This document shows, one piece after another, positions 7,624 through 15,129 of a stretch of DNA of 64,000 nt. The notes below the pieces were generated by a model, which saw only the letters and a program-made list of their open reading frames with translations, made no database searches and was not told the origin of the DNA. How positions within the stretch are numbered: position 1 is the first letter of the stretch; each line of letters opens with the position of its first letter. Both the position numbers and the translations under genes were made by a program. Source of the DNA: Streptomyces roseifaciens (GTDB lineage Bacteria > Actinomycetota > Actinomycetes > Streptomycetales > Streptomycetaceae); contig NZ_LNBE01000004.1 of NCBI RefSeq assembly GCF_001445655.1, positions 1,860,001 to 1,924,000 on the forward strand. Direction: 5' to 3'.

Positions 7624-9236
7624 GCAGGAGCATGCTGCTGGAGGTCGACGGCCTCACCGTCGACGCGGGCGACCGGCCGCTCGTGCGGGGCGTCGGCTTC
7701 ACCGTGGACCGGGGCGAGCGCGTCGGCATCATCGGCGAATCAGGCTCCGGCAAGACCCTCACGGCCCTCGCCCTCCTGGGCCTCCTGGGCGAGGGGCTGC
7801 GGGCCGGGGGCAGCGCGCGCCTGGACGGCGTCCCGTTCGACCTGCTCGGCGCCACGGACCGCGAGCTGTCGACCGTGCGCGGGCGGCTCGCCGGCATGGT
7901 GTTCCAGGAGCCGATGACGGCCCTCAACCCCGTGATGAAGGTGGGCCCCCAGGTCGCCGAGGCGCTGCGGCTGCACGGCCCCCGGAGCGAACGCCCCGGC
8001 CGGGCCGCCGCCCACGCCGCCGCCGTCGGGCTCCTGGACCGGCTGCGCCTGCCGGACCCCGCCCGGGCCGCCCGCTCCTACCCCCACCAGCTCTCCGGCG
8101 GGCAGCGCCAGCGCGCCGTCCTCGGCGGGGCCCTCGCGACCGACCCCGCCCTGCTGATCTGCGACGAGCCGACGACCGCCCTGGACGTCACGGTCCAGAA
8201 GGAGATCGTCGACCTCGTCACGGGCGTGTCCGACGAGCGCGGCACGGCGGTGCTCTACATCAGCCACGACCTCGCGCTCGTCGCGTCCGTGTGCCACCGC
8301 GTGCTGGTGATGTACGACGGGGAGATCGTCGAGAGCGGGCCCGTCGAGCAGGTGCTGCGCAGCCCTGAGCACCCGTACACCCAAGCCCTGCTGAAGGCCT
8401 CCGACCTGACCGTCCCCGCGCCGCGGCCCCCGGCCCCCGCCGAGCCGCGGACGCTGCTCAAGGCGCGTGGCCTGACCCGCCGCTACGCCCGCCCCCGCCG
8501 CGGCCTCTTCGCGCCGCGTACGCACTTCACGGCGCTGGAGGGCCTGGACCTGGACCTCCGTGCGGGCGGGCGGACCGGTGTGGTCGGCGAGTCCGGATCG
8601 GGGAAGACCACGCTGCTGCGGCTGCTGTCGGGCCTGGACCGCCCGACGTCGGGGACGGTCGACAACGTGGCGGTCCGGGGCGGGGACCGGAGCCACAGCC
8701 GGGCCCGGAGCCAGGAGCAGAGCCGTGGCCATGGTCTTCAAGTGGTCTTCCAGGACCCCATGGGCTCGCTCGACCCCCGCATGCGCGTACGCGACATCAT
8801 CGCCGAGCCGCTTCCGGACCGGCGCTCGCCCGAGGCCACGGCGCGCGTGGCCGAGCTCCTCGCCGACGTGGGCCTGCCCGCGGAGGCCGCCGCGCGCTAT
8901 CCGCACCAGTTCTCGGGCGGGCAGCGGCAGCGCATCGCCATTGCCCGGGCCCTGGCGCCCCGCCCGTCCGTGCTCCTCGCCGACGAGCCGGTCAGCGCCC
9001 TGGACGTCTCCGTCCGGGCGCAGATCCTGGACGTCCTGAGCAAGGTCACCGCCGAGCGGGACATGGCCTTGTGCATCGTGACCCACGACCTCGGCGTGGT
9101 GCGCTACCTGTGCGACGACGTGGTGGTGATGAAGGAAGGGCGCGTCGTGGAGAGGGGGCCGGTCGAGCGCGTGTGGGAGGCGCCGGAGCACCCGTACACG
9201 CGCCAGCTGCTGGAGGCCGTTCCGGTGCTGCGCTGA
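7620..9236 (+). CDS. Fused double ABC transporter ATPase (DppD-DppF type)
   Basis: A 538-aa protein with two complete nucleotide-binding domains in tandem, so one polypeptide replaces the usual two ATPases. Domain 1 has GESGSGKT (about residue 40), LSGGQRQRA and LLICDEPTTALDV. Domain 2 has GESGSGKTT (about 322), FSGGQRQRIAIARA and VLLADEPVSALDV. After each domain the SPEHPYTQALL / APEHPYTRQLL segment marks the oligopeptide/nickel ATPase family. The GTG start follows GGAAGG and overlaps the permease stop. Confidence 0.92.
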   Translation: MSRSMLLEVDGLTVDAGDRPLVRGVGFTVDRGERVGIIGESGSGKTLTALALLGLLGEGLRAGGSARLDGVPFDLLGATDRELSTVRGRLAGMVFQEPMTALNPVMKVGPQVAEALRLHGPRSERPGRAAAHAAAVGLLDRLRLPDPARAARSYPHQLSGGQRQRAVLGGALATDPALLICDEPTTALDVTVQKEIVDLVTGVSDERGTAVLYISHDLALVASVCHRVLVMYDGEIVESGPVEQVLRSPEHPYTQALLKASDLTVPAPRPPAPAEPRTLLKARGLTRRYARPRRGLFAPRTHFTALEGLDLDLRAGGRTGVVGESGSGKTTLLRLLSGLDRPTSGTVDNVAVRGGDRSHSRARSQEQSRGHGLQVVFQDPMGSLDPRMRVRDIIAEPLPDRRSPEATARVAELLADVGLPAEAAARYPHQFSGGQRQRIAIARALAPRPSVLLADEPVSALDVSVRAQILDVLSKVTAERDMALCIVTHDLGVVRYLCDDVVVMKEGRVVERGPVERVWEAPEHPYTRQLLEAVPVLR

Positions 9237-9447
9237 AGGGGGGAGGCCCCGGGAAGCGGGCCGCGATCCGGCGGGAGCTGGTCGACACCTGTCCGCAGCG
9301 ACGCCTCGGCCCGTTGCCGTGCATGCGCAGCAACGGAGCACTGTGTGCTGCTGTGTGAAGCCGCGGACAGGTTGCCGCCGTTTTTCAGGTAGATCATGAC
9401 GGTCACCCACGAGCCAAGTCAATCCTATGAGTTGACTCGATCCATCC

Positions 9448-9459
9448 AAGCTTGAGCTT
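9448..9459. promoter_or_regulatory. Short palindrome just upstream of lysR
   Basis: AAGCT-TG-AGCTT is a perfect 5-bp inverted repeat 13 nt before the chosen GTG start of the LysR gene, inside the 236-bp gap after the ABC operon. It could be part of an autoregulatory site, though it is short and LysR T-N11-A symmetry is not clear. Confidence 0.3.
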
Positions 9460-9472
9460 GTATCGTGGCGGC

Positions 9473-10360
9473 GTGACGCTAGATGACCTGAAGGTGTTCG
9501 TCATGGTGTGCGAGGCCCGCAACCTCAGTGCCGTGGCCCGCGAGATGAACTGCAGCCAGTCGGCCGTCAGCCAGCACGTGCGGCGCCTGGAGAAGGAGGT
9601 CGGCCTCTCGCTGATGGAGCGTCAGCCGCGCGGCGTGGTGCCCACGGCGGCCGGGCGGATCCTCCAGCGGGCCGCCTCGGACGGGCTCACCGCCCTCGGC
9701 GAGGGCCTGCGGACGCTGGAGGAGCTGCGCACCGGCCACGGCGGCGGCGTCGTCATCGCCACCGGCGCCACCACCATCCGCCACCTCATGGGCGCGGCCA
9801 TCGAGGAGTACAGCAGGCGGTTCCCGGACGTCGGGCTGGAGTTCCACACCGAGCGCTCCAGCCACCGCTGCATCGACGCCCTGCGGTCGGGAGCGGTGGA
9901 CCTGGCCTGGGTGACGGTCTCCGAGGACGCCCAGGGCGTCGAACTGCGTCCGGTCATCAGCCTGGAGTGGGTGCTGGCCGTCCACCCCGACGACCCCCTC
10001 GCGGCCGAGAGCGCGCTCGGCGCGGCGGACCTCGCCCGTACGCGCCTCATCCGCCCGCCCGCCGGGACGAGCTCCGGCCGCCGGGTGGAGGACGTGCTCG
10101 GCCCCGGCGGCCTGTCCCCGCGCTCCACCACCCGCGCCACGGACTGGGACACCGCGCTGCTGCTGGCCGAGCTGGGCCTGGGGCACGCCCTGATACCGGC
10201 CATGCCGGGGCTGGTCAGCCCGTCCGGCGCGGCCCGGCTGATACCCGTCACCGGCATCCCGTCACTCGACGTGGGCTGGGCCGCCCGGCAGTGGTCGGCC
10301 CTCGCTCCCGCCGCCCAGGAGTTCGCGGCCACCGTCACCCGGCACGTCGCGGGCGGCTGA
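9473..10360 (+). CDS. LysR-family transcriptional regulator
   Basis: A 295-aa protein from GTG 9473 (VTLDDLKVFV). A TTG at 9452 in the same frame would add seven residues but family members normally begin at the helix TLDDLKVF. The winged-helix domain covers residues 1-60 (ARNLSAVAREMNCSQSAVSQHVRRLEKEVGLSL), followed by a LysR substrate-binding domain from about 90. It may control the ABC importer or the serine-hydrolase operon that converges on it; its last 99 bp overlap that operon's last gene on the other strand. Confidence 0.88.
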   Translation: MTLDDLKVFVMVCEARNLSAVAREMNCSQSAVSQHVRRLEKEVGLSLMERQPRGVVPTAAGRILQRAASDGLTALGEGLRTLEELRTGHGGGVVIATGATTIRHLMGAAIEEYSRRFPDVGLEFHTERSSHRCIDALRSGAVDLAWVTVSEDAQGVELRPVISLEWVLAVHPDDPLAAESALGAADLARTRLIRPPAGTSSGRRVEDVLGPGGLSPRSTTRATDWDTALLLAELGLGHALIPAMPGLVSPSGAARLIPVTGIPSLDVGWAARQWSALAPAAQEFAATVTRHVAGG

Positions 10361-11419
10361 CCGCCGGTCCGTCCGGTCCAGGCCGCACAGCGCCTCGTAC
10401 GACGCCTGGACGAAGGGCGCGGCCGGGGTCGGTGCGGCATCGGCCAGGGCCACCAGGGCGGCGCCCGGGCCGGGCAGGAAGCCGGCGAAGGCGGTGCAGC
10501 CGCGCGTGCCCCCGGAGTGGTGCAGCAGCGGGCCGCCGGGCCGCACCCGCAGGTTCCACACGAGGCAGATGCGGCGGCCGGTGCGCGGCAGCGCCAGCCG
10601 GGGCCGCTGCACTTCCGTGAGCGCCACCCGCAGGCTCGGCGGGGCGGCGGCCTCCGGCGCGAGCAGCGCCGCCATGCAGCGCAGCAGGTCGCGCGCGCTG
10701 GAGCGCAGGGCGCCCGCGGCGGGCATACCGGGGACGAGCCAGGGCGGCCGGGGCCGGCCGTGCCAGTGCCCGAGGACCTGGGGGCGGGTGGGGTCGCAGT
10801 CGGTGTCGGCCAGGCCGAGCGGTTGCAGGACGCGCTCGCCGAGCAGCGCCGGATAGTCGCCGGGCGCGCCGCCGGCCGCGCGCGCGAGGGCGAGGCCGAG
10901 CAGGCCCACGCCGTAGTTGGAGTAGCGCACGCGGGTGCCGGGGCGGTGGTGGAGGCGGGTGCGGGGGAGCGCGGCCAGCAGGTCGTCCGTGGTGAAGGCG
11001 GCGTACGGATTGCGGAACCAGCCCGTACGGGCCGAGCGGGCGAGCAGCCCCGGCGGCAGGCGCGGCAGGCCCGCAGTGTGCGTGGCGAGGTGGAGGAGCG
11101 TGACGGCCGGGCCCGGGATGCGCCTGGCACCGGGCGGCAGATAGCGGTCGAGGGGGTCGTCGTAGCGGACCTCGCCGCGGGCGGCGAGCTCGGCGAGCAG
11201 CAGTGCCGTGAACGTCTTGGTGAGCGAGCCGGTCTCGAAGCGGGTGTCCTCACCGGCCGGCCCGCGGCACACCACGATGCGCTCGTCGCCGCGCACGGCG
11301 GCGACGGCGACGGCGCTCGCGCCCCGGGCCGCGTCGGCCAGGGGCAGGAGCAGGGCGTTCAGCGGGATGCCGGGGAGGTTCGCGTCGTCCGGGGTGGTCT
11401 GCCGCAGGGACGGGGTCAC
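10262..11419 (-). CDS. Serine hydrolase, beta-lactamase / penicillin-binding fold
   Basis: A 385-aa protein of the class C beta-lactamase/DD-peptidase fold. The catalytic SxxK is Ser65-Leu-Thr-Lys68 (ETGSLTKTF), the Tyr motif is RYSNYGVG, and HHSGG near the C terminus replaces KTG, as in esterase- and D-aminopeptidase-like members. No signal peptide is visible, so it may act in the cytoplasm. The GTG start overlaps the upstream stop as GTGA, making it the last gene of a four-gene operon. The final 33 codons overlap lysR on the other strand. The substrate is unknown; a peptide product of the operon is one inference. Confidence 0.82.
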   Translation of the reverse strand: MTPSLRQTTPDDANLPGIPLNALLLPLADAARGASAVAVAAVRGDERIVVCRGPAGEDTRFETGSLTKTFTALLLAELAARGEVRYDDPLDRYLPPGARRIPGPAVTLLHLATHTAGLPRLPPGLLARSARTGWFRNPYAAFTTDDLLAALPRTRLHHRPGTRVRYSNYGVGLLGLALARAAGGAPGDYPALLGERVLQPLGLADTDCDPTRPQVLGHWHGRPRPPWLVPGMPAAGALRSSARDLLRCMAALLAPEAAAPPSLRVALTEVQRPRLALPRTGRRICLVWNLRVRPGGPLLHHSGGTRGCTAFAGFLPGPGAALVALADAAPTPAAPFVQASYEALCGLDRTDRRSAARDVPGDGGRELLGGGSEGRPLPGGPAHVE

Positions 11420-12333
11420 TGCTCTCGTGCCGCCCTGGCGAGGGCGATGGAGCCCGCCACGGCGGCCACGACGGTGGTGTGCTGGTGTTCCTTGAACCTG
11501 CGGGCCGGGTCGTCGTCGACCGGGTCGCCGTCGCAGGGCACCAGGCCGTCCTCGTGCTGCAGGGAGGCCATCGCCTCCCAGTCGTCCGGGTTGCAGTAGG
11601 GCTCGGACAAGGAGGCGCCCACGATGAGGAGTTCCGCCACGAGGTCCCACTGGCGGACCTCGCGCCAGATGTCGATCCACACCGGCAGCCAGGTGCGGAC
11701 GTACGAGGTGAGGGGGGCCGGCAGACCCTCGGGCCGGCCTCCCCAGTCGGTGAGGTGGAAGACCGTGTGGGTCATCGCGTAGGCGGTGATCCAGTTGATC
11801 GCCCACGGTTCGGGGGTGGCGCCCAGCCAGGTGGTGCGGGCGAGTGCGGCGAAGTCCTCGCCGTGGTCGAGGCCGGCGATGCGGGCGGCGTTGGCCACGG
11901 CCAAGCGGCGGTTGGGCAGCAGCTCGACGCTGTGCACCGAGCGCAGCCGGGCGCGGTGGGCCAGCAGCCGGTCGAGGTCCGCGTGCCGGTAGCCGCAGCG
12001 CACGAAGTGGGCGTACATCTCCAGCGGGTCGGTCATCAGGGTGTGGCGCAGCTGGCGTTCGTAGAGCATGTCGCCCTTGCGCAGCTGCAGCCACGTGAAG
12101 TCCATCAGGCTCTGTGCGGCGACCAGTTGGCCGGGCCCGGCCATGCCGTCGCGCAGGATGATGGAGGCGGCGAGCGTGCTCTCGCCCAGGGGTTTGTAGA
12201 CGCCGTCGGGGTCGGTGAGCTCCTCGGTGGTGCCGGGCGGCAGGGCGCCGAGCGCGCGGTGGGCGTGCAGCCAGGACAGCGCGCGGTCGGCCATGGCGCG
12301 GGCGGCCGTCTCCACGGGGGCGGAAATCGTCAT
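11416..12333 (-). CDS. Uncharacterised helical protein (possibly DUF6895 family)
   Basis: A 305-aa soluble, alpha-helix-rich protein that I do not recognise with confidence. It begins with a helix LSWLHAHR, and contains aromatic- and His-rich segments (SLMDFTWLQLRKGDMLYERQ, TAYAMTHTVFHLTDWGG) and an acidic stretch near the C terminus. It resembles Streptomyces proteins labelled DUF6895, but this is from memory. It is coupled by 4-bp overlaps to the genes before and after it, so it almost certainly works with the 259-aa protein and the serine hydrolase. Confidence 0.6.
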   Translation of the reverse strand: MTISAPVETAARAMADRALSWLHAHRALGALPPGTTEELTDPDGVYKPLGESTLAASIILRDGMAGPGQLVAAQSLMDFTWLQLRKGDMLYERQLRHTLMTDPLEMYAHFVRCGYRHADLDRLLAHRARLRSVHSVELLPNRRLAVANAARIAGLDHGEDFAALARTTWLGATPEPWAINWITAYAMTHTVFHLTDWGGRPEGLPAPLTSYVRTWLPVWIDIWREVRQWDLVAELLIVGASLSEPYCNPDDWEAMASLQHEDGLVPCDGDPVDDDPARRFKEHQHTTVVAAVAGSIALARAAREQ

Positions 12334-13109
12334 GCCGGCGCCTCCGTGGGCGGCTGGGGGGCGGTGTCGGAGTCGGCGCGGTTCCCGGTGTGCGTGCCGT
12401 CGCCCAGCAGGTGGGCGGCGACGGCCAGGTCGAGCGCCGTGCGCGGGCTCGCGCCGCCGAGCAGGCGCACGTGGTCGAGGACGGGTTCGGGCTCCACGGG
12501 CAGGGCGATGCCGTCGTGCCGCAGCAGGGCGAGCCAGCGCAACAGGCGGACGGCGGTGGGGAAGTCGCGGCGCAGCACGGACCGGGTCAGCCCGCGACTC
12601 AGCGGGAGGGCGGCGCCGCGGGCGGCGTCCCGTACGGGCCCGTCCAGGCAGGGGGTGGCGAGGGGCGCGAGCTGGGCCATGCGAACGGACCAGCGCTGCC
12701 AGTCGGTGGTGTCGGTGAGGTCCTCGCCGGCCTCGGGCGGGACGGTGGCCACGGGGTTGCCGGCGTAGCCGCGCGTACGGGCCAGGAGTTGAGCGGTCGC
12801 CCAGTCGCGCCAGGCGGCGGTGCGCTCGTCGGTGCGGGCGGAGGGGCCGCTGCCCGGCACCGGGAAGGTCTCGAAGGAACGGGCGACGGCGGCCGCGTCG
12901 GCGGCGTGGAAGGGGACGCCCGTCAGGATGTGGGGGGTGAAGGTGTCTGCTCCGATCACCCGGACCGCGGCCAGGGCCGCGAGTGCGTCGGGCGAGCTGC
13001 TGTCGAGGTGCGGGGCGACGAGCGCCGCGCCCCCCGCACCCCGGAGGGCGCGGAGGACGCGTGACGCGAGTTCGTCGGCCGCCGCGGCGTAGGCCGCACG
13101 GGAACTCAC
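12330..13109 (-). CDS. Uncharacterised protein of the small-peptide operon
   Basis: A 259-aa protein with no recognised domain. It is Ala- and Leu-rich and predicted mostly helical, with a conserved-looking middle (DTTDWQRWSVRMAQLAPL) and an Ala/Pro/Thr-rich tail. The GTG start (VSSRAAYAAAADEL) lies in a GTGA overlap with the stop of the 61-aa gene; the frame is open upstream but that part is the antisense of nothing recognisable. Its stop overlaps the 305-aa gene in ATGA. Function is unknown. Confidence 0.6.
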   Translation of the reverse strand: MSSRAAYAAAADELASRVLRALRGAGGAALVAPHLDSSSPDALAALAAVRVIGADTFTPHILTGVPFHAADAAAVARSFETFPVPGSGPSARTDERTAAWRDWATAQLLARTRGYAGNPVATVPPEAGEDLTDTTDWQRWSVRMAQLAPLATPCLDGPVRDAARGAALPLSRGLTRSVLRRDFPTAVRLLRWLALLRHDGIALPVEPEPVLDHVRLLGGASPRTALDLAVAAHLLGDGTHTGNRADSDTAPQPPTEAPA

Positions 13110-13291
13110 TTGCCCTTCGGCTCCTTCGGCTCCTTGGGAGACAGCAGGAGGAGGGCGAGCAGGAAGCCTGCGGCCTCCGGCGCGGGCAGTGGAGCCCCGC
13201 TCACGGCGGCTTCCGGCTCCACCATCAGGGAGCCGATCGCGGCCGTTCCGGCCGGATTCGCAAGGGGTCGGAGGGTTTCTTGGGCGAGCAT
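13106..13291 (-). CDS. 61-aa peptide, first gene of the operon
   Basis: The ATG is preceded by a perfect AGGAGG at 5 nt spacing, a promoter and an operator-like palindrome, so this small gene is real. The peptide starts MLAQETLRPLANP, has a middle rich in Ala, Pro, Gly and Glu, then a hydrophobic run FLLALLLL and a basic tail with a repeated KEP unit. It has no Cys and few residues typical of RiPP cores. It could be a precursor, a membrane-active peptide or a small partner protein; the sequence alone does not decide. Confidence 0.65.
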   Translation of the reverse strand: MLAQETLRPLANPAGTAAIGSLMVEPEAAVSGAPLPAPEAAGFLLALLLLSPKEPKEPKGK

Positions 13292-13320
13292 GTGCGCCTC
13301 CTCGAGGAGATGCGGTCGGG

Positions 13321-13350
13321 ATTGTCATCACTTAATCAGTGATGTCTGAA
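13321..13350 (-). promoter_or_regulatory. Promoter with 19-bp palindrome for the small-peptide operon
   Basis: Reading leftward, TTCAGA (13345-13350) and GACAAT (13321-13326) form a -35/-10 pair with an 18-bp spacer. The spacer is filled by the perfect palindrome CATCACT-TAATC-AGTGATG (13326-13344), which a repressor could occupy to block polymerase. A further TTAGGCTAA at 13354-13362 resembles part of an iron box but the full 19-bp site is absent. Confidence 0.6.
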
Positions 13351-13463
13351 AAATTAGGCTAAGCACGACTTTCGGGTTCCGCAGCTCGAGACACGCCGGG
13401 GCCCGCACCGAGCCGTCCGTTGGGGCGCATGGCGGAGGCAAAGGGCACTCACGGGGGAATCGG

Positions 13464-13530
13464 GGGCGCCAAGGCGAAATGAGGGGCGCCAGGGAGGGAT
13501 CAAGGGCGCCAGGGTGAAGTCGAGGGCGTG
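13464..13530. repeat. Four repeats with exact 20-bp period upstream of the P450-rppA operon
   Basis: GGGCGCC occurs at 13464, 13484 and 13504 and GGGCGTG at 13524, each followed by a partly conserved AGGG(A/T)GAA-like segment. The 20-bp spacing is close to two helical turns. The copies lie in the 436-bp gap between the divergent small-peptide operon and the P450 gene. No coding region is seen in this gap; the P450 promoter should lie in it. Confidence 0.6.
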
Positions 13531-13727
13531 CGCAGGGGAGCCGGGGCGAAGCCTGGGGGAGTGGTGAGAAAGAAGGGAAAAGTGGGGGATGCGACGGGTG
13601 ATTCTCCGAAATTTCCACCATTCGGGTGAACTGCGAAGGCTGGGGTGTGGCGGAGTGACTGGTGCGGCATGGTCTGAAAATAAGCTGGCACGCCACCCGG
13701 GCGGGGCCCTTGGGATGGGAGTCTTCG

Positions 13728-15005
13728 ATGACCACCTCCGAGTCGGTGTGGACCTGTCCGTTCCGCCACGATGAGGCCCTGGAGTTCGACCCCTTCCTGG
13801 CCCGGCTGCGCAGCGAGCCGCCGGTCACCCGCATCCCGATGCCCCGGGGGGACGGCGCGGGCGATGCCACGGAGGACGGGCCGGGGGGTTCCGCAGCGCC
13901 CGGAGCCGGCGGCCCGGCGCCCGGCACCGCCTGGCTCGTGACGGGCCACCGCCACGTCCGCGCGGTCACCGCTGACCGCCGCTTCAGCCGCGCGGCCCTG
14001 ATCGGCCGCGGTCTGCCGCCCGTCACGCCCGATCTCGTCGACCACGCCGAGTCGATCAACCTCATGGACCCGCCGGCCCACAGCCGTCTGCGCGGCCTCA
14101 TGGCCACCGCGTTCGGCGACCGCCAGGTCGAGGAGCTCCGCCCGCGCACCCGGCGCACGGTGGAGGGCCTGCTCGACGCCATGGCCGACCACGGCTCCCC
14201 GGCCGACGTCTCCGACTGGCTGGCCGCCCCCCTCCCGCTGAACACGGTCTTCGAGCTGCTCGACGTCCCCGGGCCGGACCGTGCCCCGCTGCGCCGCTGG
14301 GCCACGGCGATGATGTCCCCCGGCACCCCCGACTGCGCGGCGGCCGCCGAAGGAAAGGCCGGACTCCGCGCGTATTTCGCCGAGTTGACCGCCGCGCGCC
14401 GCCGCCACCCCGGCGGCGACCTGCTCAGCGCCCTGGCCGCGGTGCGCGAGGACGGCGAGTTCCTGGACGCCCGCGAGGTCGCGGTGATGGGCATGCTCCT
14501 GCTCGTCACCGGCCACAACACCAGCGCCCACCAGATCAGCAACATCATCTACACCCTGCTCACCCACCCGGAGCAGCTGGCCCGCCTGCGGGCCCGTCCC
14601 GAGCTGCTGCCGGCCGCCATCGAGGAGCTCCTGCGCTTCATCCCGTACCGGCAGGGGGTGGGCATCCCCCGCCAGGCCACGGAGGACGTGGAGCTGGACG
14701 GCGTCACCATCCGCGCGGGCGAGACCGTCCACGTCTCGTACCTCGCCGCCAATCGCGACGAGCTCGTCTACGACCGCCCCGACGAGCTGGACCTCGAGCG
14801 GCAGGACGCGCCCGCCCACCTCACCTTCGGCCACGGCACGCACCACTGCCTCGGAGCCCGGCTGGCGCGCATGGAGCTCCAGGTCGCCATCGGCACGCTG
14901 CTCACCCGCTTTCCCGACCTGCGCCTGGCCGTTCCGGCGGAGGAGGTGCGGTGGAACACCGGTTCGATCTGGCGGTTCCCCCTCGCCTTGCCCGTCGCCT
15001 GGTAG
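13728..15005 (+). CDS. Cytochrome P450
   Basis: A 425-aa P450 from ATG 13728 (MTTSESVWTCPF) with GATGGGA as binding site. The haem loop FGHGTHHCLGARLA holds the Cys ligand, the ExxR motif is EELLR, and the I helix reads LLVTGHNTSAHQ. In this helix Asn stands where most P450s have the Asp/Glu of the acid-alcohol pair. It lies 124 bp before rppA in the same direction, so it likely oxidises the tetrahydroxynaphthalene or flaviolin product, as CYP158A2 and P450mel do; which CYP family it belongs to is not settled. Confidence 0.9.
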   Translation: MTTSESVWTCPFRHDEALEFDPFLARLRSEPPVTRIPMPRGDGAGDATEDGPGGSAAPGAGGPAPGTAWLVTGHRHVRAVTADRRFSRAALIGRGLPPVTPDLVDHAESINLMDPPAHSRLRGLMATAFGDRQVEELRPRTRRTVEGLLDAMADHGSPADVSDWLAAPLPLNTVFELLDVPGPDRAPLRRWATAMMSPGTPDCAAAAEGKAGLRAYFAELTAARRRHPGGDLLSALAAVREDGEFLDAREVAVMGMLLLVTGHNTSAHQISNIIYTLLTHPEQLARLRARPELLPAAIEELLRFIPYRQGVGIPRQATEDVELDGVTIRAGETVHVSYLAANRDELVYDRPDELDLERQDAPAHLTFGHGTHHCLGARLARMELQVAIGTLLTRFPDLRLAVPAEEVRWNTGSIWRFPLALPVAW

Positions 15006-15072
15006 AGCACCCGGCGCAGCGCACCGACGGGGCGCCCGGCCCACCGCCCGCGCAGGGCGGCGGAGCCGGCGC

Positions 15073-15112
15073 CCGGTAAGTCCACCGGTCAGTCCCCTGG
15101 ACCGGTAAGTCC
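15073..15112 (+). repeat. Triplicated CCGGTAAGTCC motif before rppA
   Basis: CCGGTAAGTCC at 15073-15083 and 15102-15112 and the variant CCGGTCAGTCC at 15085-15095 sit directly before the ribosome binding site AAGGAGG of rppA. They may be a local expansion or a binding site; no regulator is known to me for this motif. Confidence 0.5.
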
Positions 15113-15129
15113 CTGGTAAGGAGGCAGTC

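Noticed and set aside
9323..9358. 11-residue frame MRSNGALCAAV upstream of lysR, considered as a cysteine-type leader peptide
   Set aside because: No ribosome site, no attenuator hairpin following it, and the downstream gene is not a sulfur gene.
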